Source: Gammaproteobacteria bacterium
Lineage (GTDB): Bacteria; Pseudomonadota; Gammaproteobacteria; Ga0077536
Assembly: GCA_024235015.1 (NCBI GenBank)
Contig: JACKNG010000002.1
Coordinates: 1-64,000, forward strand
Reading direction: 5' to 3'
DNA length: 64,000 bases
Shown here piece by piece: positions 33,900-42,461 of this stretch (within the stretch, counting starts at the first letter, position 1; every line of letters starts with the position of its first letter). Made by a program: the position numbers and the translations under genes. The notes under the pieces were generated by a model. That model made no database searches, was not told the DNA's origin, and saw only the letters and a program-made list of their open reading frames with translations.

Positions 33900-36604
33900 G
33901 GGTGGTCTCCGCTAGCGCTGGCGGCGGGCCGGGACGGCCCGCCGAGGTCGAGTTCGACGTGCACGATGCCGGGCTCGTCGGGATGGGCGGCCTCGTGGAA
34001 GCCGAGTTCGCGGCACAGGGCGAGCATGCGGTGATTGTCGGCCAGCACTTCGCCCCACAGCACGTCCACCCCGCGCGCGCGGGCATAGTCGATGATGACC
34101 TGCATGAGCCGGGTGCCGAGACCCTGACCGGCGAGCTCGCGTTCGACGACGATGGCAAACTCGGCGCGTTCGCCATCGGGGTCCTCGATCAGGCGCACCA
34201 CGGCGTGGATCTCGCCCACCATTGCCGCCTGCTCGGTCAGGACCAGGGCCATCTGGCGGTCATAGTCGATCTGGGTGAAACGCGCCGCCATCAGGTGGTC
34301 GAGGAACTTGAGCGGGGCGAAGAAGCGGAAACGCACCTCCTCCGGGCTCAACCGGCTGAAGGTCCGCACCAGCGCCGGCTCGTCTTCCGGTCGGATCGGG
34401 CGCAGCAGCAGGCTGCGGCCGTCGGCGAGCCGCAGCACCTGCTCGAGTTCGCCCGGGTAGGGCCGGATGGCGAGCCGCGCGGCCCCGGTGCCGCTGGCCG
34501 GCCGCACGCGCACGCGGGCATCCAGCGCGGTCACGCCGTCGACGCGCGCGAGCAGCGGGTTGATGTCGAGCTCGACGACCTCGGCGAGGTCGACGACGAG
34601 CTGGGACAGGCGCACCAGGGTCAGGGCGACCCCCTCGATGTCGAGCGCCGGCACCCCGCGGTAGCCGCCGAGCAGGCGCGCCACGCGGGTGCGCGCGATG
34701 GCCGCGCGGGCCAGGCTGAGATTGAGCGGCGGCAGGGCGATGACGGTGTCGTCGATGAGTTCGACCGCGGTGCCGCCGTGGCCGAACAGGATGACCGGGC
34801 CGAACTGGTGGTCATCGACCACCCCGGCAATGAGTTCGACCCCCTGCCCGCGCGCGACCATGGCCTCGACCGCGAAGCCTTCGATACGCGCCGTGGGCTG
34901 GCTGGCCGCGATGCGTTCGCGCATGGCCTCGGCGGCGGCCTGCACGGCGTCCGGGGCGAGGTCCAGGACCACCCCGCCGACGTCGCTCTTGTGGGTGAGA
35001 TCGGGGCTCACGATCTTGAGTGCCACCGCTACGCCCAGCCCGCGCGCGACAGCGCCGGCCGTGGCCGCATCGGCAGCGAAACGGGTCTCGACCACCGCGA
35101 TGCCATAGGCCGCCAGCACCTGCTTGGCCTCGATCTCGCTCAGCCATTCGCGTCCCGCGGCCAGTGCCGCGGCCAGTGCCGCGCGCGCTGCCGGCAGGTC
35201 GGGGCTGAACACTTCCGGCAGCGACGGCGGCGTCTCCAGCAGCGCGGCCTGGTTGCGACGGTACTCGACGAGGTGCTGGAAGGCGGTGACGGCGTCCTCC
35301 GGCGATTCGTAGGTGGGAATGCCGTGGGCACGGAAACGGCTGCGCGCGGCCTCGGTGCCGCTGCCGCCGACCCAGCTGGTGAATACCGGCGGCGCGCCGC
35401 GTGCCGGCAGGGCCTCGATCACGGCCGCTGCCGCCGCCTCGCCGGCGGTCACCGCGGTTGGGCAGTTGAGCACCAGGATGGCGTCCGCGGCCGGCTCGGC
35501 CAGTACTGCCTGCATCGCCGCGCGGTAACGCGCCGGCGGCGCGTCACCGATGATGTCGACCGGGTTGGCGTGCGACCAGGTCGGCGGCAGCACGGCGTCG
35601 AGGCGCGCCAACGTCGCCTGCGACAGCTCCGCCAGCCGCCCGCCGCGCCCTGCCAGCGCGTCGGTGGCGAGCACGCCGATGCCGCCGCCGTTGGTCACGA
35701 TGACCAGGCGCTCGCCGCGCGGCGGGCGCACCAGGGCGAGGGTCTCGGCGGCATCGAAGAGTTCTTCCAGGGTATCGACGCGGAGCATGCCGGCACGGCG
35801 GAAGGCGGCATCGTAGACCGCGTCGCGCCCGGCCAGGGCGCCGGTGTGCGAGGCCGCCGCGCGCGCGGCCGCAGCGTGCCGCCCGGCCTTGACCACGATG
35901 ACCGGCTTGCTGCGCGCCGCGGCACGCGCGGCCGACATGAACTTGCGCGCCGCGGTCACCGCCTCGACGTAGAGCAGGATGGCGCGGGTGTCGCGATCGT
36001 CGGCGAGGTAGTCGAGCAGGTCGCCGAAATCGACGTCGGCCATGTCGCCGATCGAGGCCAGCGCCGAGAAACCGATGCCGCGCGACGCCGCCCAGTCGAG
36101 AATGGAGGTGATCATCGCCCCCGACTGGGCGACGAAGGCAATGCCGCCGGGGCGCGGCGCGAGGTGGGCGAAGCTCGCGTTGAGCCCGGCGTGGGGCGCC
36201 AGCACGCCGAGGCAGTTGGGCCCGACCACGCGCAACAGGGCCGGCCGCGCGGCGGCCAGCAGGCGTTCGCGCAAGGCCGCGCCGTCGCCGGAAAAGCCCG
36301 CGGTGATCACCACCGCGGCGCGCGTGCCGCGCGCGGCCAGGGCAGCCACGATGTCCGGTACGCCGTCCGGCGGGGTGGCGATGACGGCGAGGTCGGGCGT
36401 CTCGGGCAGCGCGGCGACGTCGCGGTAGCAGGGCGCCCCGAGCAGGCGGTCGTGGTGCGCGTTGACGGCGCGGATCGGCCCCGCGAAACCGCCGCTGCGC
36501 AGGTTCTCCAGCAGCAGGCGGCCGAGCGCACCGTCGCGCTCGCTGGCCCCGACCAGGGCCACCGAGCGCGGCCGGAACAGCGCGTCGAGATTGCGTACCG
36601 TCAT
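33896..36604 (-). CDS. ADP-forming acyl-CoA ligase fused to GNAT acetyltransferase
   Basis: The 902-residue protein combines an NDP-forming acyl-CoA synthetase with a C-terminal acetyltransferase. Residues 1-130 are the CoA-binding domain (VALVGASERDGALG); about 150-460 the succinyl-CoA-ligase-like part with the phospho-His candidate His253 in SHTGALAGR; about 480-690 the ATP-grasp domain (DLTHKSDVGGVVL, ELDINPLL); and 725-890 a GNAT domain with ELAGQGLGTRLMQVIIDYA. Related Pat/AcuA-like proteins acetylate lysines on acetyl-CoA synthetase and other enzymes, so activation of acetate (or another short acid) and regulation by acetylation may be joined. It follows the PEBP-like gene by 19 bases and overlaps the cyclase gene start. 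Confidence 0.88.
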   Translation of the reverse strand: MTVRNLDALFRPRSVALVGASERDGALGRLLLENLRSGGFAGPIRAVNAHHDRLLGAPCYRDVAALPETPDLAVIATPPDGVPDIVAALAARGTRAAVVITAGFSGDGAALRERLLAAARPALLRVVGPNCLGVLAPHAGLNASFAHLAPRPGGIAFVAQSGAMITSILDWAASRGIGFSALASIGDMADVDFGDLLDYLADDRDTRAILLYVEAVTAARKFMSAARAAARSKPVIVVKAGRHAAAARAAASHTGALAGRDAVYDAAFRRAGMLRVDTLEELFDAAETLALVRPPRGERLVIVTNGGGIGVLATDALAGRGGRLAELSQATLARLDAVLPPTWSHANPVDIIGDAPPARYRAAMQAVLAEPAADAILVLNCPTAVTAGEAAAAAVIEALPARGAPPVFTSWVGGSGTEAARSRFRAHGIPTYESPEDAVTAFQHLVEYRRNQAALLETPPSLPEVFSPDLPAARAALAAALAAGREWLSEIEAKQVLAAYGIAVVETRFAADAATAGAVARGLGVAVALKIVSPDLTHKSDVGGVVLDLAPDAVQAAAEAMRERIAASQPTARIEGFAVEAMVARGQGVELIAGVVDDHQFGPVILFGHGGTAVELIDDTVIALPPLNLSLARAAIARTRVARLLGGYRGVPALDIEGVALTLVRLSQLVVDLAEVVELDINPLLARVDGVTALDARVRVRPASGTGAARLAIRPYPGELEQVLRLADGRSLLLRPIRPEDEPALVRTFSRLSPEEVRFRFFAPLKFLDHLMAARFTQIDYDRQMALVLTEQAAMVGEIHAVVRLIEDPDGERAEFAIVVERELAGQGLGTRLMQVIIDYARARGVDVLWGEVLADNHRMLALCRELGFHEAAHPDEPGIVHVELDLGGPSRPAASASGDHP

Positions 36605-36623
36605 CGCCGTCGACGCCCGGCCG

Positions 36624-37124
36624 TCAACGCCTGTACAGCCCGATCAGGCTCGCCTTCTCCAGCGTGTTGAAGTTGAGATAGAAGCCGACCACGGCGGCCG
36701 AGGTGTCGGCCGTCACCGGCAATTCCTTCACGCCGACGGCATACACGGTGAAGATGTAGCGGTGGATGTTGGCGCCTTCCGGCGGGCACGGCCCGCCGTA
36801 GCCGGGCTTGCCGAAATCGGTGCGCACCTCGAGCGCACCGGCCGGCATCGCGCCGCGCGCCGGGTCGCCGGCGCCGAGCGGCAGGCCGCTGACCTCGGCC
36901 GGGATGTTCGCCACCACCCAGTGCCAGAAGCCGCTGCCGGTGGGCGCGTCCGGGTCGAAGCAGGTCACGGCGAAGCTCTGCGTGCCATCCGGCGCCCCTT
37001 GCCAGGCCAGCTGCGGCGACAGGTTGCCGCCGGCGCAACCGAAACCGAAAGCCTCGGACAGGACGTGGTCGGTACCGAGCAGTTCGCCTTCCTTGAAACT
37101 CTCGCTGGTCAGGATCAGGGCCAT
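36624..37124 (-). CDS. YbhB/YbcL-type PEBP (Raf-kinase-inhibitor-like) protein
   Basis: The 166-residue protein has the PEBP signature: LTSESFKEGELLGTDHV at the start, the ligand-loop FDPDAPTGSGFWHWVVANIP and GYGGPCPPEGANIHRYIFTVYAV. The fold binds anionic lipids or phosphates; its cellular role in bacteria is not settled. No signal peptide is present. It lies 98 bases after actP and 19 bases ahead of the acyl-CoA ligase gene on the same strand, so co-transcription with that gene is likely. Confidence 0.88.
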   Translation of the reverse strand: MALILTSESFKEGELLGTDHVLSEAFGFGCAGGNLSPQLAWQGAPDGTQSFAVTCFDPDAPTGSGFWHWVVANIPAEVSGLPLGAGDPARGAMPAGALEVRTDFGKPGYGGPCPPEGANIHRYIFTVYAVGVKELPVTADTSAAVVGFYLNFNTLEKASLIGLYRR

Positions 37125-37222
37125 CGATCATTCCCTCCGCGGGGCAGTGTGCCGGGCACACAGCTTAGCCCCTCGCGGAGGCCGGATCAGCCGCACGCCC
37201 GTTACGGGGGCGTACAGCCGGT

Positions 37223-38887
37223 TCAGTGACGTGCCGCGGCGGCTGCGCCCATGCCGGTGATGGCGCGCACGTACTGCGCTTCGAAGGCCGCCATCTCGGC
37301 ACGCGCGCGCGCGCTGCGATCGGTCAACGAGACTACGGCGGTGACGGCGAACGCCGCCAGCATGGAGAACAACGCCGGGTAGCGATAGGGAAACACGGGC
37401 TCGGCGTTACCCAGCACCTCGACCCACACGGTCGGTCCGAGCACCATCAGCACGACCGCGCTGAGCAGCCCGGTGGCACCGCCGACGACCGCACCGCGGG
37501 TGGTCAGGCGGCGCCAGTACATCGACAGGATGAGGATGGGGAAGTTGACACTGGCGGCGACGGCGAAGGCCAGCAACACCATGAAGGCGACGTTCTGGCC
37601 TTCGAAGGCCATGCCCAGCGCCACCGCCAGCACGCCCAGCACCACCGAGGCCACGCGCGAGATGCGCATGACGTCGCCTTCCGGCGCGTCACCGCGCCGG
37701 ATCACGCTGGCATAGAGGTCGTGCGAAATCGCCGACGCGCCCGACAGGGTCAGGCCCGAGACCACGGCGAGAATGGTGGCGAAGGCCACCGCCGAGATGA
37801 AGCCGAGGAAGAGATCGCCCGCGCTGGCCTGGGCGAGGTGGATGGCGGCCATGTTGTTGCCGCCGCGCAGCGCGCCGTCGACGAGGAAGCGCGCATCCTG
37901 CGACACGATGACGATGGCGCCGAAACCCATGATCACGGTGAGCAGGTAGAAGTAGCCGATCAACCCGGTGGCGATGAACACCGATTTGCGCGCGGCGCGC
38001 GCGTCGGGGACGGTGAAGAAGCGCATCAGCACGTGGGGCAGGCCGGCAGTGCCGAACAGCAGGGCGACGCCGAGCGAGAGCGCCGAGACCGGGTCGGAGA
38101 CCAGGCCCCCCGGGGCCATCACCGCCATGCCCTTGGGATGCGCGGCGACGGCCTCGCTGAACATGCGCTCGAAGGAGAAGCCGAAGCGATACATCACGAC
38201 CAGGGCGAGGACGGTCGAGCCGAACAGCAGCAGCGCGGCCTTGATGATCTGCACCCAGGTGGTCGCAATCATGCCGCCGAAACTCACGTACAGCACCATC
38301 AGCACGCCGACCAGGATCACCGCCGCCTCGTAGGGCAACCCGAACAGCACCTGGATCAGCGTGCCGGCGCCGACCATCTGGCCGATCAGGTAGAGCAGCA
38401 CCACGACCAGCGTGCCGCAGGCGGCGAGCGTGCGCACCGGCAGGATGCCGAGACGGTAACTGACGGCATCGGCGAAGGTGTAGCGACCGAGGTTGCGCAG
38501 GCGCTCGGCCAGCAGGAACAGCACCAGCGGCCACCCGGCGAGGCCGCCGATCGAATAGATGAGGCCGTCGTATCCACTCGAATAGACCAGGCCGGAGACG
38601 CCCAGGAAGGAAGCCGCCGACATGAAATCGCCGGCGATGGCGAGCCCGTTCTGCCCACCGCTGATGCCGCCGCCGGCGGCGTAGTAGTCGCTCGCCGTGC
38701 GCGTGCGGTTGGCTGCCCACCAGGTGATGACGAGGGTGGCGACGACGAAGACCAGGAACATGCCGATGGCAGGCAGGTTGAGCGGCGCATCCGCCGCCAC
38801 CTCGGGCAGGCCGCCGCCGGCGGCGCGTACCGGGTCGGCCCACGACGCCCAGGCAATCGTCACGAACAACGGCCCGGCCCGGCTCAT
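37223..38887 (-). CDS. actP: Acetate/cation symporter ActP (SSS family)
   Basis: The 554-residue inner-membrane protein belongs to the sodium:solute symporter family. After a hydrophobic N-terminus it has TRTASDYYAAGGGISGGQNGLAIAGDFMSAASFLG, the hallmark acetate-permease segment, and about 13 transmembrane helices. Core sites FGGMIATTWVQIIKAALL and GLPHVLMRFFTVPDARAARKS match ActP. It takes up acetate and similar short carboxylates. Its start overlaps the yjcH-like stop as ATGA, as in E. coli yjcH-actP, and the following genes encode an acetyl-CoA-forming enzyme, giving an acetate-use module. Confidence 0.93.
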   Translation of the reverse strand: MSRAGPLFVTIAWASWADPVRAAGGGLPEVAADAPLNLPAIGMFLVFVVATLVITWWAANRTRTASDYYAAGGGISGGQNGLAIAGDFMSAASFLGVSGLVYSSGYDGLIYSIGGLAGWPLVLFLLAERLRNLGRYTFADAVSYRLGILPVRTLAACGTLVVVLLYLIGQMVGAGTLIQVLFGLPYEAAVILVGVLMVLYVSFGGMIATTWVQIIKAALLLFGSTVLALVVMYRFGFSFERMFSEAVAAHPKGMAVMAPGGLVSDPVSALSLGVALLFGTAGLPHVLMRFFTVPDARAARKSVFIATGLIGYFYLLTVIMGFGAIVIVSQDARFLVDGALRGGNNMAAIHLAQASAGDLFLGFISAVAFATILAVVSGLTLSGASAISHDLYASVIRRGDAPEGDVMRISRVASVVLGVLAVALGMAFEGQNVAFMVLLAFAVAASVNFPILILSMYWRRLTTRGAVVGGATGLLSAVVLMVLGPTVWVEVLGNAEPVFPYRYPALFSMLAAFAVTAVVSLTDRSARARAEMAAFEAQYVRAITGMGAAAAARH

Positions 38888-39201
38888 CGGGAGTCGTCCC
38901 GCAGGCGTTGCACGATGTCGGCAGTGGTGGTGTCGAACTCGCCGTTGGCGCGGTGGACGTAGATACCGGTCAGCGCGAGGCCGAGCAGGATGATGCCGAC
39001 CCCGATCGGGATACCGCGCGTGATCACCGTGTCCGCGCCCAGCGGCGCGGCGAAGAACTCCGGCGCGAAGGCGATGACCAGGATGAAGCCGAAGTAGGTC
39101 ACCAGCATGATCGTGGACAACATCCAGATCAGCCGGCTGCGCCGCCGCTGCAGGGCCTGGAACTCGGGATCGGCGAAGATGCGTTGATAGAGATCGTTCA
39201 T
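38884..39201 (-). CDS. yjcH: YjcH-like DUF485 membrane protein
   Basis: The 105-residue protein has two transmembrane segments (RRSRLIWMLSTIMLVTYFGFILVIAFAPEFF and PIGVGIILLGLALTGIYVH) and the conserved short N-terminus of DUF485 proteins, which pair with ActP. Its ATG at 39201 opens the acetate operon and its stop overlaps the actP ATG by four bases, so the two are translationally coupled. The role is thought to be assistance to the permease; it is not defined. Confidence 0.92.
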   Translation of the reverse strand: MNDLYQRIFADPEFQALQRRRSRLIWMLSTIMLVTYFGFILVIAFAPEFFAAPLGADTVITRGIPIGVGIILLGLALTGIYVHRANGEFDTTTADIVQRLRDDSR

Positions 39202-39295
39202 GCGCTACCGGTTCACCGCCCCGCCCTTCACGCGAGCTGGGCGCGCAGGACTCCGCGACCGGCGCCGCGCGCCGGCCGGGGTCCCGGGATTGGAA

Positions 39296-40453
39296 TTACC
39301 AGAGCTTGGCGCTGGCCAGGCGGGCGCCCTCGGCCAGCGCGGCGAATTTCGCCCACACCACCGATTGCGCGACCATTTCCCAGCCGGCGAAGGTGCCGAA
39401 ACCGCAGTCGACGCCGGCGATCACCCGTTCCTTGTCGCCGACCGCGTCGACCGCTTCGAGGATGCGGTTGCAAATCACCTGCGGATGCTCGATGTAGTTG
39501 ACCGTCGAGTCGATCACGCCGGGCAACACGAGCACTTCGGGCGGCAGCGGATTGGCCTTCAGCGCGGCGTACTCGTGCTGGTGGCGCGGGTTGGCGAACT
39601 CGATGGCGAACGCACCGACGTTGGCATGCCGGATCACCGGCAGCACGTCGGCCAGCGGCACGTCACAATCGTGCGGGCCGTCGTAGTTGCCCCAGCACAC
39701 GTGCAGGCGGATGCGCTCACGCGGGATGTTGACGCAGGCCTGGTTGATGGCATCGATGTGGATGGCGATGGCGTCCTGGAATTCCTTGATGCTGTTGTGC
39801 TGGAACATGCCGTGACGTTCCATGGCGAGATCGGGGCAATCGAGCTGCAACAGGTAGCCGCGCTCGTGGATGAGCTCGTATTCCTGCTGCATCTCGCGCG
39901 CGACCGCGCGCACGTAGGCCTCGTGGGTGTCGTAGTACTTGTTACCCATGGTCGTGCACACGATGCCCGGGCAGGCCGCGGTCATGAAGGGTTCGACGTA
40001 CTTGCCGGCATGCTCGGCGAGCGCCGCGTCGAACATGTCGCACTCGCGCCGCGCCGGCGCGAGATCGATGTAGTGCACGTCGGCATCGGCGGCCGGGGCA
40101 TCGAAGACCTTCGACATCACCATGCCGCGGTTGGCCCAGATCTGGCCGAAATCGGGGTAATTCGCGAAATCCGTGAAGGGCAGGCGCTCGCTCACCCCAC
40201 CGAAACCGCTCAAGCGCTGGGCGACGTAGGTCTGGAAGCCGACGCGCGGTTGCTCGCCGTCGTTGATGACATCGAGCCCGGACTTGATCTGCTGGGCCAC
40301 GCAATGCCGCACGCCGGCGGCAGCGAGTTCGTCGAGACGGGCGGTGTCGACGGCCTTGCGATCCTCCTGGGCGATCAGCAGGTCGGACAGCTCGCGCTGC
40401 CGCGGCAGGCTGCCGACGTGGGTGGTCAGAATACGTTTCTCACTGCGCTGCAT
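39296..40453 (-). CDS. MetE-like cobalamin-independent methionine synthase core protein
   Basis: The 385-residue protein is the metal-binding C-terminal barrel type of cobalamin-independent methionine synthase, without the N-terminal MetE domain. The expected zinc ligands are His251 and Cys253 in HVCWGN, Glu285 in AFAIEFANPR and Cys350 in GVDCGFG. It begins with TTHVGSLPR, typical of MetE/UROD-fold methyltransferases. Stand-alone proteins of this kind transfer methyl groups to thiols, not always with folate as donor. A strong GGAGGGG precedes ATG 40453, and the frame's extension to 40528 is rejected. Unlinked from actP/yjcH, 94 bases downstream, though on the same strand. Confidence 0.85.
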   Translation of the reverse strand: MQRSEKRILTTHVGSLPRQRELSDLLIAQEDRKAVDTARLDELAAAGVRHCVAQQIKSGLDVINDGEQPRVGFQTYVAQRLSGFGGVSERLPFTDFANYPDFGQIWANRGMVMSKVFDAPAADADVHYIDLAPARRECDMFDAALAEHAGKYVEPFMTAACPGIVCTTMGNKYYDTHEAYVRAVAREMQQEYELIHERGYLLQLDCPDLAMERHGMFQHNSIKEFQDAIAIHIDAINQACVNIPRERIRLHVCWGNYDGPHDCDVPLADVLPVIRHANVGAFAIEFANPRHQHEYAALKANPLPPEVLVLPGVIDSTVNYIEHPQVICNRILEAVDAVGDKERVIAGVDCGFGTFAGWEMVAQSVVWAKFAALAEGARLASAKLW

Positions 40454-40748
40454 GGCTCCCCTCCTGCAGTAGACCGTCCAGACGTGGGCGGGCGCGGCCA
40501 GTGTACACGCAGCGCCGGGCGGCGGCACGGCCGCCAGGCGCGGCGCGCGACCGTTGCCGTACCGCCACGCCAGAGGCTAGACTCACCACGCTGTTCGCGC
40601 GCCCGGACGCCCTCACCTGCGCCCCGGGCCTGGCCTCGCGCCAGCGGTCGCCGGCCCCGGCCGTTAGCAGACCGCGCACCCATCCGCCGAGCCCCGCCTC
40701 GCTCGAGTCCACTCCGGCCGCCCACGCGGTCCTCGAGCGAATTCGTCC
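40454..40748. other. Intergenic stretch between MetE-like and PAS genes
   Basis: This 295-base divergent gap holds no supportable gene. It must contain the promoters for the two divergently transcribed neighbours. I see no clear inverted repeat or terminator in it. Confidence 0.5.
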
Positions 40749-41099
40749 ATGCACGACAAGCTGCTCCTCATCCTCGATCGCGAAGGCCGGATCCAGCGGT
40801 TCAACGGCGCCTGTGAGCACCTCAGCGGCTACGCCGAGTCCGAAGTGCGCGGCCACACCTGCTGGGACTTCCTCGTCCCCGCCGAGGACGTCGGCCGTAT
40901 GCGCGGCGAGGCCTTCGACGTGCTGCTCGCCGGCAGCGGCCGTACCGACATACGTTGCTATACCAGCACCTGGGTGGCGCGCAATGGCGCACGCCATCTC
41001 ATCGCGTGGAAGAACGCCCTGGTCCACGACGATGCCGGTGCGCTGGCGCAGGTACTCTGCGTCGGCGAGGTGATCGCGCCCCCCGCCGCCAAGCCGTAG
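40749..41099 (+). CDS. Single-domain PAS protein
   Basis: The 116-residue protein is essentially one PAS domain: LLLILDREGRIQRFNGACEHLSGYAESEVRGHTCWDFLVPAEDVGRM is the PAS core with the usual N-terminal strand, FN and GY-SE-V-G features, and it ends IAWKNALVHDDAGALAQVLCVGEVI. There is no output domain. The ligand or cofactor is unknown. It lies about 520 bases upstream of the chemotaxis cluster on the same strand, but with a FliA-like promoter in between, so it is probably a separate unit. A possible partner is a sensor kinase or GGDEF protein elsewhere. Confidence 0.8.
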   Translation: MHDKLLLILDREGRIQRFNGACEHLSGYAESEVRGHTCWDFLVPAEDVGRMRGEAFDVLLAGSGRTDIRCYTSTWVARNGARHLIAWKNALVHDDAGALAQVLCVGEVIAPPAAKP

Positions 41100-41623
41100 A
41101 CCGCGATCCGCACCCGTTTCGCCCGCACGCGACGGTTCGACGCGGACCGTGCGGGCGATGCGCTCGAACCCGGCGCCCTCCTGCTCCGGCGCGCCGCGCG
41201 GGTGTGCTGCCCCGGAAGGAAGGTGTGAAAAGCGCGCAGCGCTCGTGGTGCAAGGCGAGGCGCGAGGCGCGCAGCGCGCAGTCGCATGCCAGCCCACCAG
41301 CCGCCGGCTTGACCGGAATTACGCGCGGCGCGGTCACGCGCGCGCCTCACCCGCACCCGCATGACGCCGGCTTGGCGCCGGCAACACCGCTGGCAGGACA
41401 GCGCAACCTACCAGACATGCAGCGCGCGCAACGCGCCCATCGCCGCGACACCTAAAGCCGCCATCGGCCCGGCCGCTAGTTCCCCGGGTGGCGTCCGGCA
41501 AGCCAGCCAGCGGCCGACGGCACTTGCAACCGCGCCCTCGACCCGGCCCGCGAGCGGGGCCTCGCAGCAGGATCAATACAGGGTCGCAGCCGGGCGACCC
41601 GGCCGGAACCGCGAGGTCTCAAT
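41100..41623 (+). other. Gene-free leader region ahead of the chemotaxis operon
   Basis: This 524-base stretch holds no supportable gene; frames in it are Arg/Ala-rich and reflect composition. The single clear signal is the FliA-type promoter at 41453. The tract near 41215-41285 is rich in short GCGCGCAGCG repeats of uncertain meaning. Confidence 0.55.
41453..41479 (+). promoter_or_regulatory. FliA (sigma-28)-type promoter for the STAS-cheY-cheA operon
   Basis: TAAAGCCG, exactly 11 bases, GCCGCTAG compares with the consensus TAAAGTTT-N11-GCCGATAA; five of eight and six of eight bases match, including the key TAAAG and GCCG. It lies 145-171 bases upstream of the first STAS gene, which would give a leader of roughly 130 bases. 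Confidence 0.6.
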
Positions 41624-41971
41624 ATGCGCTCGACCGTCCGCACGACGCGTTCCAACAACGGCATCCGCATCGAGGTCCCGTCCGCAACCGTCTTCGAGGA
41701 CTTCCGCGCCTTCCGCGAAGCCATCCTCGATCGGCCGGGGATCACGACCGTCGTCTTCGACTTCCATCGCGCCACCGACGCGCCGACCTGGTTGATGGGT
41801 TTCATGCTCCACGTCGAGGAACGTCACGGCCTGCAGGTGCGCGCCGAGAACGTCGCCGGGACACCACGGCGCCTGTTCGAACTGGCCGGCCTCGAACGCC
41901 TGCTGTGCGCGGCTGCACCAAAGCGCCCGGCCGCCAGCGACCCGGTGCACGACGAGGCCAGCGGCGCCTAA
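41624..41971 (+). CDS. STAS-domain-like protein, first gene of chemotaxis cluster
   Basis: The 115-residue protein has a short STAS/anti-anti-sigma-like fold: GIRIEVPSATVFEDFRAFREAIL, the core strand TTVVFDFHRATDAPTWLMGFMLHVE and VRAENVAGTPRRLFELAGLERLL. In canonical STAS domains the core loop is D-S-S/G; here it reads D52-A53-P54-T55, so the usual phosphoacceptor Ser is missing and only Thr55 is near. It is therefore likely a ligand or scaffold protein, not a switchable antagonist. It precedes cheY by 75 bases and is probably co-transcribed from the FliA-like promoter at 41453. Confidence 0.65.
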   Translation: MRSTVRTTRSNNGIRIEVPSATVFEDFRAFREAILDRPGITTVVFDFHRATDAPTWLMGFMLHVEERHGLQVRAENVAGTPRRLFELAGLERLLCAAAPKRPAASDPVHDEASGA

Positions 41972-42046
41972 AGCGCGCCGCGCGGTGGTCGCTATTAGGC
42001 TCAACTCGTTCTCACTTGTTTCCCTTTCTCCCCAGGAGGCAAAGCA

Positions 42047-42409
42047 ATGGCAAACGTCCTCGCAGTCGATGACTCGGCTTCCATGCGCCAGATGGTTTCG
42101 TTCACGCTCAAGGGCGCCGGTTATGACGTCACCGAGGCCGTCGATGGTCAGGATGCCCTGAGCAAGGCTCGTTCCGGCAAGGTCGACGTCGTCCTCACCG
42201 ACGTCAACATGCCCAACATGGACGGCATCGAACTCATCCGGCAGTTGCGCGGCCTGCCGCAGTACAAGTTCACCCCGATGCTGCTGCTGACGACCGAGTC
42301 CGGCGCCGACAAGAAGGCCGAGGGCAAGGCCGCCGGCGCCACCGGCTGGCTGGTCAAGCCGTTCAACCCCGACCAGCTCCTCGCCACCATTTCCAAGGTT
42401 CTCGGCTGA
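42047..42409 (+). CDS. cheY: Chemotaxis response regulator CheY
   Basis: The 120-residue single-domain receiver has the acidic pair Asp8/Asp9, phosphoacceptor Asp52 in LTDVNMPNMDG, Thr in LLTTES and Lys in WLVKPFN. It would carry the CheA signal to the flagellar motor. AGGAGG eight bases before ATG 42047 is a strong ribosome binding site. It precedes cheA by 52 bases. No CheZ gene is in the window; signal decay may rely on another phosphatase or on other receivers. Confidence 0.93.
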   Translation: MANVLAVDDSASMRQMVSFTLKGAGYDVTEAVDGQDALSKARSGKVDVVLTDVNMPNMDGIELIRQLRGLPQYKFTPMLLLTTESGADKKAEGKAAGATGWLVKPFNPDQLLATISKVLG

Positions 42410-42461
42410 GCGCAGCACCCCGTCCGCGCCTCGCCCTGACCAACCGCAGCGAGAACTCCAG

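Noticed and set aside
33902..36670. 922-codon plus-strand frame opposite the acyl-CoA ligase
   Set aside because: Low-complexity Gly/Arg/Asp/His text, no motifs, and the minus strand carries a clear multi-domain enzyme.
40440..41297. 285-codon minus-strand frame across the PAS gene
   Set aside because: Antisense to a clear PAS domain and without own motifs.
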